In this document: positions 21,687-30,671 of the stretch, one piece after another
Position numbering within the stretch: the first letter of the stretch is position 1
Layout of the letters: each line of letters opens with the position of its first letter
Assembly: GCF_002095385.1 (NCBI RefSeq)
Contig: NZ_MIPP01000021.1
Coordinates: forward strand, 1-64,000
Source of the DNA: Pantoea eucrina
GTDB taxonomy: Bacteria; Pseudomonadota; Gammaproteobacteria; Enterobacterales; Enterobacteriaceae
Direction: 5' to 3'
DNA: 64,000 nucleotides
Translations under genes and position numbers: made by a program
The notes under the pieces: model-generated
What the model was told of the DNA's origin: nothing
The model's input: only the letters and a program-made list of their open reading frames with translations
The model's database searches: none

Positions 21687-21761
21687 TGGCTGGGGTACCT
21701 GGATTCGAACCAGGGAATGCCGGTATCAAAAACCGGTGCCTTACCGCTTGGCGATACCCCA
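21687..21761 (-). tRNA. glnU: tRNA-Gln (TTG), glnU position
   Basis: A 75-base gene with anticodon TTG and encoded CCA. It matches the copy at 21578-21652 except for an A-T to G-C change of the fifth acceptor pair, which keeps the stem intact. Confidence 0.97.
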
Positions 21762-21782
21762 TCCGGCTGCCGAAGACTGAAA

Positions 21783-21867
21783 TGGTGCGGGAGGCGAGAC
21801 TTGAACTCGCACACCTTGCGGCGCCAGAACCTAAATCTGGTGCGTCTACCAATTTCGCCACTCCCGC
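21783..21867 (-). tRNA. leuW: tRNA-Leu (TAG), leuW position
   Basis: An 85-base class II tRNA beginning GCGGGAGTGGCG, with anticodon TAG in GATTTAGGT, a long variable arm and encoded CCA. It reads CUN codons (mainly CUA). It lies between the glutamine genes and the first methionine gene, as in E. coli. Confidence 0.97.
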
Positions 21868-21874
21868 AAAAAGA

Positions 21875-21951
21875 TGGTGGCTACGACGGGAATCGAACCT
21901 GTGACCCCATCATTATGAGTGATGTGCTCTAACCGACTGAGCTACGTAGCC
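21875..21951 (-). tRNA. metT: tRNA-Met (CAT), elongator, metT position
   Basis: First gene of the tRNA operon, 77 bases, anticodon CAT, encoded CCA, identical to the copy at 21471-21547. The 7-base spacer to leuW (AAAAAGA-like) suggests processing from one transcript. Confidence 0.97.
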
Positions 21952-21981
21952 ATCTTTTTTCGCGTTACCTTCAACGGCGTT

Positions 21982-22019
21982 GCGGGGCGCATTATGCGTA
22001 TTGAGCTTTGTAGCGTCAA
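21982..22019 (-). promoter_or_regulatory. tRNA operon promoter with GC-rich discriminator
   Basis: On the minus strand TTGACG (22014-22019), 17 bases, then CATAAT (21991-21996), directly followed by GCGCCCCGC. The GC-rich discriminator is typical of stable-RNA promoters under ppGpp/DksA stringent control. It lies about 30 bases before the first tRNA. Confidence 0.8.
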
Positions 22020-22124
22020 CAGTTTTTTTGCCGTTTTTTACCTTGCGGCGCCTGTTTGTCTGGCTTGTAACCAGGCTGGCGCTTTATTCAGCAATTTTCG
22101 ATCACATCCGCGTCAGTTGCAACT

Positions 22125-22149
22125 AAAAAGGGACCGCAGCGGGTCCCTT
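22125..22149 (-). terminator. terminator after asnB
   Basis: On the minus strand AAGGGACC-CGCTGC-GGTCCCTT followed by TTT, 20 bases after the asnB stop. Confidence 0.85.
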
Positions 22150-22168
22150 ACTCTATCCGGCGATGCGC

Positions 22169-23836
22169 TTATTTGTAAGCGGACTGATGTACGCCAACGG
22201 CACGGCCGGAAGGATCGTCCATGGATTTGAACGCCTCATCCCACTCAATCGCTTTAGCAGAAGAGCAGGCCACAGAAGGTCCGCCAGGCACGCACTCTGC
22301 TGCGCTCGGCAGCGGGAACAGCTCCTCAAAGATTTCGCGATAGAGATACGCTTCTTTTGAGCCAGGCGTGTTGTGCGGGAAGCGGAAATGTGCGGTTGCC
22401 AGCTGCTGATCGCTGACCTGCTTCGCCGCCACTTCTTTCAGCGTATCGATCCAGCTGTAACCGACCCCATCAGAAAATTGCTCTTTTTGACGCCACGCCA
22501 CGCTCTCCGGCAGATACGATGAGAAGCATTCACGCAGAATGTGCTTTTCCATCTTCCCGTTGCTGCCGCACAGTTTATCTTCCGGGTTGATGCGCATTGC
22601 CACATCCAGGAATTTTTTATCCAGGAACGGCACGCGTGCCTCTACGCCCCAGGCTGACATCGCTTTGTTCGCACGCGCGCAGTCAAACATATGCAGCGCC
22701 AGCAGCTTACGCACGTTCTCCTCATGGAACTCACGGGCGTTTGGTGCTTTATGGAAGTAGAGATAGCCGCCAAATACTTCATCTGCGCCCTCACCAGAAA
22801 GCACCATCTTGATACCCATCGCCTTGATTTTGCGTGACATCAGATACATCGGCGTTGAGGCGCGAATCGTGGTGACATCATACGTTTCGATGTGGTAAAT
22901 CACGTCACGGATCGCGTCCAGGCCTTCCTGTACCGTGAAATGAATTTCGTGGTGTACGGTACCGAGATGATCGGCGACCGCCTGCGCAGCTTTCAGATCG
23001 GGTGAACCCTCCAGGCCCACAGCAAACGAGTGCAGCTGTGGCCACCAGGCGTCGCTCTTATCAGCATCTTCCACCCGTTTAGCCGCAAAACGCTTGGTAA
23101 CGGCCGAAATGATTGAAGAGTCTAGTCCGCCTGAGAGCAGCACGCCGTAAGGGACATCAGACATCAGATGGCTTTTTACTGACTCTTCCAGCGCATGTTT
23201 CAGGCCTGCAGCATCGGTGGTGTTCTGCGCAACCGCCGCAAAATCCATCCAGTCGCGCTGCCAGTAACGACGGATTTCACCGTCAGTGCTGGAGAGGAAG
23301 CTTCCCGGCGGGAATTCTTTAATAGAGCGGCAGACCGGAACCAGCGCTTTCATTTCAGACGCCACGTAAAGGTTACCGTGCTCATCATTGCCCATATAGA
23401 GCGGAATGATACCGATATGATCGCGACCAATCAGGTACTGCTGTTTAACGCTGTCCCACAGGATGAAAGCGAACATACCCTGCAGGTCATCAAGGAAATC
23501 GACGCCTTTTTCCTGATAGAGCGCCAGAATCACTTCGCAGTCGGAGCCGGTCTGAAACGCATAACGATCGCTCAGCTCAGCGCGCAGCGCCTGATGGTTA
23601 TAAATTTCGCCGTTCACGGCCAGTACGTGAGTGTGGTCAGCGTTATACAGCGGCTGCGCGCCGTTGTTAACGTCAACGATTGAGAGGCGCTCATGCACCA
23701 GGATAGCCTTATCATCTGCAAACACCCCGGACCAGTCCGGGCCGCGGTGACGCATCAGACGGGAAGACTCCAGCGCTTTCTTGCGCAGTTCAACAGGATC
23801 GCTTTTCAGATCCAGCACACCAAAAATCGAACACAT
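22169..23836 (-). CDS. asnB: Glutamine-hydrolysing asparagine synthetase B
   Basis: AsnB makes asparagine from aspartate, ATP and glutamine. The 555-residue protein (E. coli 554) starts MCSIFGVLDL, where Cys2 is the nucleophile of the N-terminal amidohydrolase domain; VNGEIYNH and GSDCEVIL are seen there. The synthetase domain has the pyrophosphatase loop LSGGLDSSI and GEGADEVFGGYLYF. It stands alone between the tRNA operon and nagD. Confidence 0.97.
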   Translation of the reverse strand: MCSIFGVLDLKSDPVELRKKALESSRLMRHRGPDWSGVFADDKAILVHERLSIVDVNNGAQPLYNADHTHVLAVNGEIYNHQALRAELSDRYAFQTGSDCEVILALYQEKGVDFLDDLQGMFAFILWDSVKQQYLIGRDHIGIIPLYMGNDEHGNLYVASEMKALVPVCRSIKEFPPGSFLSSTDGEIRRYWQRDWMDFAAVAQNTTDAAGLKHALEESVKSHLMSDVPYGVLLSGGLDSSIISAVTKRFAAKRVEDADKSDAWWPQLHSFAVGLEGSPDLKAAQAVADHLGTVHHEIHFTVQEGLDAIRDVIYHIETYDVTTIRASTPMYLMSRKIKAMGIKMVLSGEGADEVFGGYLYFHKAPNAREFHEENVRKLLALHMFDCARANKAMSAWGVEARVPFLDKKFLDVAMRINPEDKLCGSNGKMEKHILRECFSSYLPESVAWRQKEQFSDGVGYSWIDTLKEVAAKQVSDQQLATAHFRFPHNTPGSKEAYLYREIFEELFPLPSAAECVPGGPSVACSSAKAIEWDEAFKSMDDPSGRAVGVHQSAYK

Positions 23837-24134
23837 AACTGACTCCTGATCTCACCCTGTGGCGATGTTATTTTGCATTTGTCCGGCAGCCTGCGCTGCG
23901 TGATGTATAAGAAAATGCGCTAATTGATGGTGGTTGCGCAAGCAAAATAACGTTTTTATGATAAATAGAGTGTTGCACAGGTGAATAAATTGAATATACA
24001 CCAAAATAAAGGCTGTTTTTTTAGATGGTATCTAATAATTTGCCGGTTTAGCTCTTTTTATCATCAGGCGCCAAAAACAGTAACGCCCCGCACACCGGCA
24101 GGTGGGCAGGGCGTCAGCAGGTGCACGGCGCCGG
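23837..24134. other. asnB upstream / nagD 3' region
   Basis: About 300 bases, strongly A/T-rich from 23920 to 24070, carrying the asnB promoter region (minus strand) and the nagD terminator near 24083-24114. The short plus-strand ORF here has no family resemblance. I see no gene. Confidence 0.6.
24075..24114 (-). terminator. probable terminator of the nagBACD operon
   Basis: On the minus strand the outer stem ACGCCC/GGGCGT encloses CACC-TGCC-GGTG, then TACTGTTTTT. It lies 21 bases beyond the nagD stop, where the nag operon should end. Confidence 0.6.
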
Positions 24135-24887
24135 TCAGAACAGATCGATATCGGCGACGGAAGGGAAAATCCAGTCGGGGCGGAATGGCATTGCGTCGAT
24201 ATCGCTCAGGGTGGAAACACCAGAGAGCACCAGAATAGTTTCCAGTCCCGCCTGGAAGCCCGCCAGAATATCGGTGCGCAGGTTATCACCCACGATCACT
24301 GTCTCTTCAGAGTGCGCATGCATTTTGTTCAGCGCCGCCCGCATAATGTAGGGGCTGGGCTTGCCAACATAAAAAGGCTTACGGCCCGAAATGGTTTCGA
24401 TACCGGCACAGAGGGCGCCGCAGGCGGGAATAAATCCACGCGCGTGGGTATCCGGATTGGTCGCAATAAAGCGCGCGCCGTTAGCCACAAAAAACGCGGC
24501 TTTATGCATCATATCCCAGTTAAACGAGCGGGTTTCACCGACGATAACAAAATCAGGATTGACGTCAGTAATGGTAAAGCCGGCGTTGTAGAGTTCATGA
24601 ACCAGCGCACCTTCTCCGATCACATACGCTTTTTTCCCCTCCTGACGCCGCAGGAAATCAGCGGTGGCCATGGCTGAGGTATAAAACACTGAGTCAGGAA
24701 TGTCGACGCCGGCGTTGGAGAAACGGTTGGCCAGATCCTGAGCAGTCTGCGACGGATAGTTAGTCAGCACAACCAGCGGCATGCCTTTTTCCAGGATACG
24801 CTGCAGAAATTCATTAGCCCCTTTCACGGCCGTGTTGTCATGCATCAACACGCCATCGATATCACAGATTACGCTTTTAATGGTCAT
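24135..24887 (-). CDS. nagD: HAD-family nucleotide phosphatase NagD (UmpH)
   Basis: NagD is a HAD phosphatase that prefers nucleoside monophosphates such as UMP. It has 250 residues like E. coli NagD. Motif I is CDIDGVLMHD, motif II VVLTNYPS, and motif III/IV are around GKPSPYIMR and VGDNLRTDILAG. It is the last gene of nagBACD, 36 bases after nagC; its link to amino-sugar use is by location, not proven role. Confidence 0.97.
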   Translation of the reverse strand: MTIKSVICDIDGVLMHDNTAVKGANEFLQRILEKGMPLVVLTNYPSQTAQDLANRFSNAGVDIPDSVFYTSAMATADFLRRQEGKKAYVIGEGALVHELYNAGFTITDVNPDFVIVGETRSFNWDMMHKAAFFVANGARFIATNPDTHARGFIPACGALCAGIETISGRKPFYVGKPSPYIMRAALNKMHAHSEETVIVGDNLRTDILAGFQAGLETILVLSGVSTLSDIDAMPFRPDWIFPSVADIDLF

Positions 24888-24923
24888 ACAAGATCCCGTC
24901 AGGCCTGCTCAGGCAGGTTACAA

Positions 24924-26144
24924 TTAATCTTCCAGCAGATGCTGCAGCAGAATGCCATTCAGCATAGCGCGTTTTGCCAGCGCAAACGCCCCAATCGCGG
25001 AGCGATGATCCAACTGTGAGCGCACCACCGGCAGGTTTTTACGAAACTCACGCAGCACCTGCGTATTGATACAGCTCTCGATGGCGGGAAACAACACTTT
25101 GTCGGCGTCGGTGATTTCGCCCGCCAGCACCACCTTTTGCGGGTTAAAAAGGTTGATTGCAATGGCAATCGCTTTGCCGAGATAACGCCCCACATACTCA
25201 ATCACTTCACACGCCAGCGCGTCGCCCTGATTAGCAGCGTGACAGATTTGCGGCATCAGGCAGTTATCCAGCGACAGCGTACTTGGATATCCCTGATTCA
25301 GCAGATGGCGTACGCGGTTTTCAATCGCGCCATTTGCGGCGATGGTTTCCAGACAGCCGAAGTTGCCGCAGTGGCAGCGTTCGCCTAACGGATCGACCTG
25401 GATATGGCCAATTTCACCCACGTTACCGTTACTGCCGAGAAAAATCTGTCCGTTAGCAATAATGCCGGCACCGGTTCCACGATGCAGCCGCACCAGAATC
25501 GAGTCAGCGCAGTCGCGGCTTGCACCGAAGTAGTGCTCAGCCAGCGCCAGACTGCGGATATCATGCCCTACAAAGCTGGTCACGCTGAACCGCTGCTGCA
25601 GGCTGGCAACCAGCGGCCAGTGGCTGACGGCAATGTGCGGCATATAGCGGATAATCCCTTTAACCGGATCGACCAGCCCGGGCAGGATGACGGCAATAGC
25701 GATCAGCTCATGAATTTTCCGCTGATGCACGTTAATAAACGCGCTGATAGCGTTAAACAGCGCGTTCTCCAGCGTCTCCTGCGTGCGCTCCGGTAGCGGA
25801 TAATCTTCCTGCGCCAGCGATTTGCCGCTTAGATCAAACAGGGTAAGCGTGGCGTCGTTGCGTCCGAGACGGACGCCGATGGTATGGAAATGACGGGTTT
25901 CCGTGATAATGGAGATGGCGCGGCGACCGCCGGTAGAGGCCTGCTGCTCGACCTCTTTGATCAAACCGCGTTCAATCAGCTGACGGGTAATTTTAGTGAC
26001 ACTGGCGGGCGCAAGCTGGCTGAGATCGGCAATCTGAATGCGCGAAATCGGCCCCTGTTGATCGATCAACCGATAAACGGCTGCGCTATTGAGTTGTTTG
26101 ACAAGATCGACATTTCCTATTTGAGTCTGGCCGCCAGTGGTCAT
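24924..26144 (-). CDS. nagC: N-acetylglucosamine repressor NagC
   Basis: NagC is a ROK-family repressor that releases DNA on binding GlcNAc-6-P. The 406 residues (E. coli 406) have an N-terminal winged helix-turn-helix (SRIQIADLSQLAPASVTKITRQLIE split over residues about 35-60) and the ROK domain with zinc motif GxxCxCGNxGCxE seen as CHCGNFGCLE. It starts 7 bases after nagA ends and should act on the paired operators between nagB and nagE. Confidence 0.97.
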   Translation of the reverse strand: MTTGGQTQIGNVDLVKQLNSAAVYRLIDQQGPISRIQIADLSQLAPASVTKITRQLIERGLIKEVEQQASTGGRRAISIITETRHFHTIGVRLGRNDATLTLFDLSGKSLAQEDYPLPERTQETLENALFNAISAFINVHQRKIHELIAIAVILPGLVDPVKGIIRYMPHIAVSHWPLVASLQQRFSVTSFVGHDIRSLALAEHYFGASRDCADSILVRLHRGTGAGIIANGQIFLGSNGNVGEIGHIQVDPLGERCHCGNFGCLETIAANGAIENRVRHLLNQGYPSTLSLDNCLMPQICHAANQGDALACEVIEYVGRYLGKAIAIAINLFNPQKVVLAGEITDADKVLFPAIESCINTQVLREFRKNLPVVRSQLDHRSAIGAFALAKRAMLNGILLQHLLED

Positions 26145-26151
26145 TCAATGC

Positions 26152-27300
26152 TTACTCGCTGAGGACGCTCTCTCCATTGACGAACGTCTTGATGATTTGA
26201 TAATCGCGGGTAAAAACAGTGAGGTTGGCGGCTTTTCCTGCTGCTACCGTGCCCAGCTGTTTCTCCACGCCCATGGCTCTTGCCGGATAAAGCGTTGCCA
26301 TACGTAACGCCTCATCCAGGGCAATGCCGCAATACTCTACGCTGTTCTGCACTGCTTCAATCATTGTCAGTGCTGAACCGCTCAGGGTTCCATGCTCATC
26401 CACGCACAGACCATTGCGATAGTATATTGTTTTACCTGCAAAAATGAATTTATCAATCGCAGCACCTGCCGGCGCAGTCGCGTCAGTAACCAGAATCAGC
26501 CGTTCGCCTTTGAGACGTTTTGCCATGCGCACGTTAGCGTAATTGACATGTAAGCCATCTGCAATGATGCCGCAGTATACATCAGGCGAATCAAACAGCG
26601 CACCGACCAGTCCAGGTTCACGGCCGCTAAAAGGACTCATCGCATTATAAAGATGGGTCGCAAAGGTAATGCCGGCGCTGAAGCCGGCTTTTGCCTCGGC
26701 ATAGGTCGCATTAGAGTGACCGGCAGAAACGATGATACCGGCTGCGCTGAGCTGACGAATAACCTCGCTGCCTGCCTGTTCAGGCGCCAGCGTGACTTTA
26801 GTAATGACATCCGCGTTGGCACAAAGGTAGTCGACCAGTGCGGGATCGGGCTGGCGTATCAGAGCCGGATTGTGCGTTCCTTTTTTCTCCCGGTTGAGCC
26901 ACGGACCTTCAAGGTGCAAACCCAGCGCCTGATTCTGGCGCGTTGTCAGCCAGGCGCGCATGGTTTCCACCGCCTGCTTCATCAGTTCATCACTGCTGGT
27001 AATCAGCGTTGGAAGAAAGCTGGTACAGCCTGACTTTTCATTAGCACGCTGCATTATCTCCAGCGTTTCCACGCTCAGCGCTTCAGGCGAATCGTTGAAT
27101 TGCACACCGCCGCAGCCGTTGAGCTGCAGGTCGATAAAGCCGGGAGCGATAAACGCGCCGGCCATATCCTGTTGCGGTAGCGCTGCATCCAGCATGGCGC
27201 GCGGGCAAACCCGATCAATAATACCGTCCGCGATAACTACCGCGTGATCGTCCAGAATGTCATAGCCGGTAAAAATCCGACCGTTTACTAATGCGTACAT
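26152..27300 (-). CDS. nagA: N-acetylglucosamine-6-phosphate deacetylase NagA
   Basis: NagA removes the acetyl group from GlcNAc-6-P. The start [12 protein letters not shown] at 27300, preceded by GGGAGAG, gives 382 residues as in E. coli. Motifs include [41 protein letters not shown], and [10 protein letters not shown] with the catalytic Asp. It lies between nagB and nagC. Confidence 0.97.
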   Translation of the reverse strand: MYALVNGRIFTGYDILDDHAVVIADGIIDRVCPRAMLDAALPQQDMAGAFIAPGFIDLQLNGCGGVQFNDSPEALSVETLEIMQRANEKSGCTSFLPTLITSSDELMKQAVETMRAWLTTRQNQALGLHLEGPWLNREKKGTHNPALIRQPDPALVDYLCANADVITKVTLAPEQAGSEVIRQLSAAGIIVSAGHSNATYAEAKAGFSAGITFATHLYNAMSPFSGREPGLVGALFDSPDVYCGIIADGLHVNYANVRMAKRLKGERLILVTDATAPAGAAIDKFIFAGKTIYYRNGLCVDEHGTLSGSALTMIEAVQNSVEYCGIALDEALRMATLYPARAMGVEKQLGTVAAGKAANLTVFTRDYQIIKTFVNGESVLSE

Positions 27301-27356
27301 TATCTCTCTCCCGGCTGCGCCAGCTGTCAACGACAGCAGGCTTCTACATCGTGCTC

Positions 27357-28157
27357 TCAGACGCCCTGCATATTTTCCGCTTCAAGCTCGCGGAAATATT
27401 TTACCGTTTTAATTTTCAGTTCCATTGTCGCTGGCTCATCACATACCACAACCGCTTTTGGATGCAGCTGCAGACAGCTGATGGTCCACATATGGTTTAC
27501 GTTGCCTTCTACCGCGGCCTGAAGCGCCAGCGCTTTGACGTGGCCTGTCACCAGGATCATTACCTCTTCGGCATCAAGCAGCGTACCCACGCCAACGGTC
27601 AGCGCATATTTAGGAACCTGGCTGACATCGCCATCGAAAAAGCGTGAATTAGCGACACGCGTATCATGCGTCAGCGTTTTTATACGTGTACGCGATGAGA
27701 GCGAGGAGGCGGGTTCATTAAACGCAATATGGCCATCATTGCCTACACCACCCATGAACAGGTGGATTTTACCAAACGCACGAATCTTCTCTTCATACTG
27801 GCGACATTCTGCGTCAATATCTTCCGCATTGCCATTCAGAAGATTGATGTTTTCTGACGGAATATCAACGTGATCGAAAAAGTTGCGATACATAAAGCTG
27901 TGATAGCTTTCCGGGTGCGCTTTCGGCAGACCGACATACTCATCCATATTGAATGTGACAACATGCTTAAAGCTGACCTGGCCCGCTTTGTGCATCTCAA
28001 TCAGATGCTTGTAAGCTTCCAGCGGCGTGCCGCCCGTAGGCAATCCCAGAACAAAGGGACGCTCAGGGCCTGGGTTAAAGGCGTTAATCCGGTTGACGAT
28101 ATGGCGGGCTGCCCATTTGCCAACCTGAGCAGGTGTAGCCAGCGGAATCAGTCTCAT
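27357..28157 (-). CDS. nagB: Glucosamine-6-phosphate deaminase NagB
   Basis: NagB turns glucosamine-6-P into fructose-6-P and ammonia and is allosterically activated by GlcNAc-6-P. The 266-residue protein has the isomerase-fold LGLPTGGTP, the catalytic region FNMDEYVGL (Asp72) and [15 protein letters not shown] (His143). It opens the nagBACD operon, divergent from nagE. Confidence 0.98.
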   Translation of the reverse strand: MRLIPLATPAQVGKWAARHIVNRINAFNPGPERPFVLGLPTGGTPLEAYKHLIEMHKAGQVSFKHVVTFNMDEYVGLPKAHPESYHSFMYRNFFDHVDIPSENINLLNGNAEDIDAECRQYEEKIRAFGKIHLFMGGVGNDGHIAFNEPASSLSSRTRIKTLTHDTRVANSRFFDGDVSQVPKYALTVGVGTLLDAEEVMILVTGHVKALALQAAVEGNVNHMWTISCLQLHPKAVVVCDEPATMELKIKTVKYFRELEAENMQGV

Positions 28158-28265
28158 AGTGCACCTCGGTTAAACAGATAAAAAGAATATGCTGTAGCAG
28201 CCGTGATCAAGTGTGAATGAGGTTAACGCGTTTATCAGCAGGCTACAGCGAAAAAGAGCGGTTGA

Positions 28266-28284
28266 TATTTTTTATCATAAAATA
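28266..28284. promoter_or_regulatory. candidate NagC operator on the nagB side
   Basis: TATTTT, seven bases, AAAATA is a perfect 6-bp inverted repeat centred at 28275. A/T-rich dyads of about 20 bases are the NagC pattern. Its centre is 94 bases, about nine helical turns, from the other candidate. Confidence 0.45.
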
Positions 28285-28330
28285 AGTTTGTGGCAGTGAC
28301 CAGTATTAAGCGACTTATATTGGCTATTAA

Positions 28331-28346
28331 GGTGATAAAAGTCACA
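28331..28346. promoter_or_regulatory. candidate CRP site in nagB-nagE region
   Basis: GGTGA-TAAAAG-TCACA differs from the TGTGA-N6-TCACA consensus at one core base. It lies between the two proposed NagC operators, as expected for cAMP-CRP activation of both promoters. Confidence 0.65.
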
Positions 28347-28358
28347 ACTGGAGCGGTT

Positions 28359-28379
28359 TTAATTTGCGAGGCGAATTAA
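28359..28379. promoter_or_regulatory. candidate NagC operator on the nagE side
   Basis: TTAATTTGC-GAG-GCGAATTAA is a near-perfect 21-base palindrome with one mismatch. The C/G pair at +/-2 to 3 from the centre flanked by A/T blocks fits known NagC sites. It lies 112 bases before the nagE start codon. Confidence 0.55.
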
Positions 28380-28491
28380 TTTATCTTTACACTGCATCTC
28401 GCAGAGAATCGTCTTATCAACACGCCAGGTGCCGGGATAATAAAACCAACCCGTACCAGGGGATACGCCAGTCTCATAGGGGGAGAACAAG

Positions 28492-30522
28492 GTGAGTATA
28501 TTAGGCTATTTACAAAAAGTCGGCCGTGCGCTGATGGTGCCGGTGGCCACGCTGCCGGCGGCCGCTATCCTGATGGGGGTAGGCTACTGGATCGATCCCG
28601 ACAGCTGGGGGGCAGGTAACGCACTGGCGGCACTGCTGATAAAGTCAGGCTCCGCGATTATCGACCATATGTCGGTACTGTTTGCGATTGGTGTCGCGTA
28701 CGGTATGTCTAAGGATAAAGATGGCGCAGCGGCCCTGACCGGCTTTGTTGGCTTTCTCGTGGTGACCACGCTCTGTTCGCCTGCTGCAGTCGCTATGATC
28801 CAGAAAATGCCGCTTGAGCAGGTGCCTGCGGCGTTTGGCAAAATTGAAAACCAATTTGTCGGTATCATGGTGGGTATCCTTTCGGCGGAGATGTATAACC
28901 GCTTCAGCCATGTCGAACTGCCTAAAGCGCTCTCTTTCTTCAGCGGGCGTCGCCTGGTACCGATTCTGGTCTCCTTCCTGATGATTGTCGTGGCGTTTAT
29001 CCTGATGTACGTCTGGCCGGTGATCTTCGGTGGTCTGGTAAGCTTTGGGGAACATATCCAGAAACTGGGTTCTGTCGGGGCGGGGGTATACGCCTTCTTT
29101 AACCGACTGCTGATCCCGGTTGGCCTGCACCACGCGCTCAATTCCGTGTTCTGGTTTGATGTTGCGGGTATTAACGACATTCCAAAATTCCTCGGCGGCG
29201 CGCAGTCTATTGCTAACGGCAGCGGCATTCCGGGTATTACGGGTCGCTACCAGGCAGGCTTCTTCCCGATCATGATGTTTGGCCTGCCGGGTGCGGCACT
29301 GGCTATCTATCACTGCTCGCGTCCTGAGAATCGGGCAAAAGTGGGCGGCATTATGCTGGCAGCCGCTTTTGCCGCATTCTTTACCGGTATCACTGAGCCG
29401 CTGGAATTCTCCTTTATGTTCGTGGCCCCGGTGCTCTATGTGATCCACGCGGTACTCACCGGTATTTCCGTGTTTATTGCGGCCAGCATGCAGTGGATTG
29501 CCGGCTTTGGCTTCAGCGCCGGCCTGGTAGATATGGTGCTCTCGTCGCGTAACCCGCTGGCGGTGCACTGGTGGATGCTGATCCCGCAGGGCCTGGTCTT
29601 CTTCGTGATCTATTACGTCGTCTTCCGTTTCACTATCCGCAAATTTAATCTGCTGACGCCGGGCCGCGAGCTGGCAGCGGATGATGAAACCGATGGTTAT
29701 GATGTGAATGTCACGCCTGAAAGTAGCGGTGAAACGGCGACTGAATCGCTGGCGCGTCGCTATATTGCTGCCGTCGGCGGCTCTGAAAACCTGACGCATA
29801 TTGATGCCTGTATCACGCGCCTGCGCCTGAACGTGAAAGATTCCGCACAGGTCAGCGAAGGTGTGGCAAAACGTATCGGCGCTTCAGGCGTTATTCGTCT
29901 TAATAAGCAGAGCGTGCAGATTATTGTGGGTACGCAGGCGGAGAGTATCGCTACTGCGATGAAGTCCGTATTGACCAAAGGCCCGGTGGCGGCCGCCAGC
30001 GCTGCGCCTGTGGCTAAACCGGTTGTGGCAGCAGCAGCGCCTGCGCCCGCGGCTACACATAAGGCGATTGCCACGCTGCTGGCACCGGTATCAGGTCATG
30101 TAGTGGCGCTGGATAAGGTGCCGGATGAAGCGTTCGCCAGCAAAGCGGTAGGTGATGGCCTGGCCATTCAGCCGTCGGATAGCCGCGTGGTGGCACCGAT
30201 TGCCGGTACCATAGTGAAAATCTTCAATACCAATCACGCCTTCTGTCTGGAAACAGAGAGCGGCGTTGAGATAGTGGTGCATATGGGGCTGGACACCGTT
30301 GCGCTGGCAGGGCGCGGTTTTACCCGGCTGGTGGAAGAGGGCGCGACCGTTACCGCTGGCGAGCCGATCCTGGAGATGGATCTGGACTATCTGAACGCTC
30401 ACGCGCGCTCGATGATCAGTCCGGTGGTGGTCAGCAACAGCGACGACTTCGCAGGTCTTACGCTGCTGGCAACCGGCACGGTCGTTGCCGGCGAAACGCC
30501 GCTCTATGAGGTGAAAAACTAA
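28492..30522 (+). CDS. nagE: GlcNAc-specific PTS transporter NagE (EIICBA)
   Basis: NagE imports and phosphorylates GlcNAc. The 676 residues hold EIIC (about 1-380, many helices, ending before FNLLTPGRE), EIIB (about 415-495, phosphocysteine in HIDACITRLRL) and EIIA (about 520-676, phosphohistidine in VVHMGLDTV), joined by an Ala/Pro linker. The EIIB and EIIA parts are close to E. coli, while the EIIC part is more divergent near the N-terminus (GYWIDPDSWG). The start is GTG after GGGGGAGAACAAG. Sugar specificity is supported by the divergent nagBACD operon. Confidence 0.94.
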   Translation: MSILGYLQKVGRALMVPVATLPAAAILMGVGYWIDPDSWGAGNALAALLIKSGSAIIDHMSVLFAIGVAYGMSKDKDGAAALTGFVGFLVVTTLCSPAAVAMIQKMPLEQVPAAFGKIENQFVGIMVGILSAEMYNRFSHVELPKALSFFSGRRLVPILVSFLMIVVAFILMYVWPVIFGGLVSFGEHIQKLGSVGAGVYAFFNRLLIPVGLHHALNSVFWFDVAGINDIPKFLGGAQSIANGSGIPGITGRYQAGFFPIMMFGLPGAALAIYHCSRPENRAKVGGIMLAAAFAAFFTGITEPLEFSFMFVAPVLYVIHAVLTGISVFIAASMQWIAGFGFSAGLVDMVLSSRNPLAVHWWMLIPQGLVFFVIYYVVFRFTIRKFNLLTPGRELAADDETDGYDVNVTPESSGETATESLARRYIAAVGGSENLTHIDACITRLRLNVKDSAQVSEGVAKRIGASGVIRLNKQSVQIIVGTQAESIATAMKSVLTKGPVAAASAAPVAKPVVAAAAPAPAATHKAIATLLAPVSGHVVALDKVPDEAFASKAVGDGLAIQPSDSRVVAPIAGTIVKIFNTNHAFCLETESGVEIVVHMGLDTVALAGRGFTRLVEEGATVTAGEPILEMDLDYLNAHARSMISPVVVSNSDDFAGLTLLATGTVVAGETPLYEVKN

Positions 30523-30542
30523 CCCCGGGCGTCTAACCGATA

Positions 30543-30569
30543 AGGCAGGAAGCGATTCCTGCCTTTTTT
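30543..30569 (+). terminator. terminator after nagE
   Basis: AGGCAGGAA-GCGA-TTCCTGCCT followed by TTTTTG: a 9-bp stem with a GNRA tetraloop, 20 bases after the nagE stop. Confidence 0.95.
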
Positions 30570-30671
30570 GTTTTAAAAGCGCCAACAAACGGTTGTTTCC
30601 CTTCAGCGCTTTGTGGATCATACTCCGTTACTTCGAGGTAAAATCACCCGTTATTGTTTGAGGATTTTGAG

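Larger units (their letters stand above)
28158..28491. promoter_or_regulatory. nagB-nagE divergent control region
   Basis: The 334-base spacer contains no gene. It holds both divergent promoters, two A/T-rich palindromes proposed as NagC operators (28266-28284 and 28359-28379) and a CRP-like site between them (28331-28346). In E. coli NagC loops the DNA between nagE and nagB operators and CRP activates both sides; the arrangement here is consistent. Confidence 0.75.

Noticed and set aside
21244-21932. Short open frames with repeated peptides across the tRNA cluster
   Set aside because: The peptide repeats simply reflect the repeated tRNA genes.
21287-21951. tRNA cluster as an integration site for a mobile element
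   Set aside because: No integrase, no displaced tRNA 3' fragment and conserved genes on both sides.
28645-29799. 384-codon open frame opposite nagE
   Set aside because: It is rich in His, Arg and Gln, typical of an antisense shadow of a membrane protein gene.
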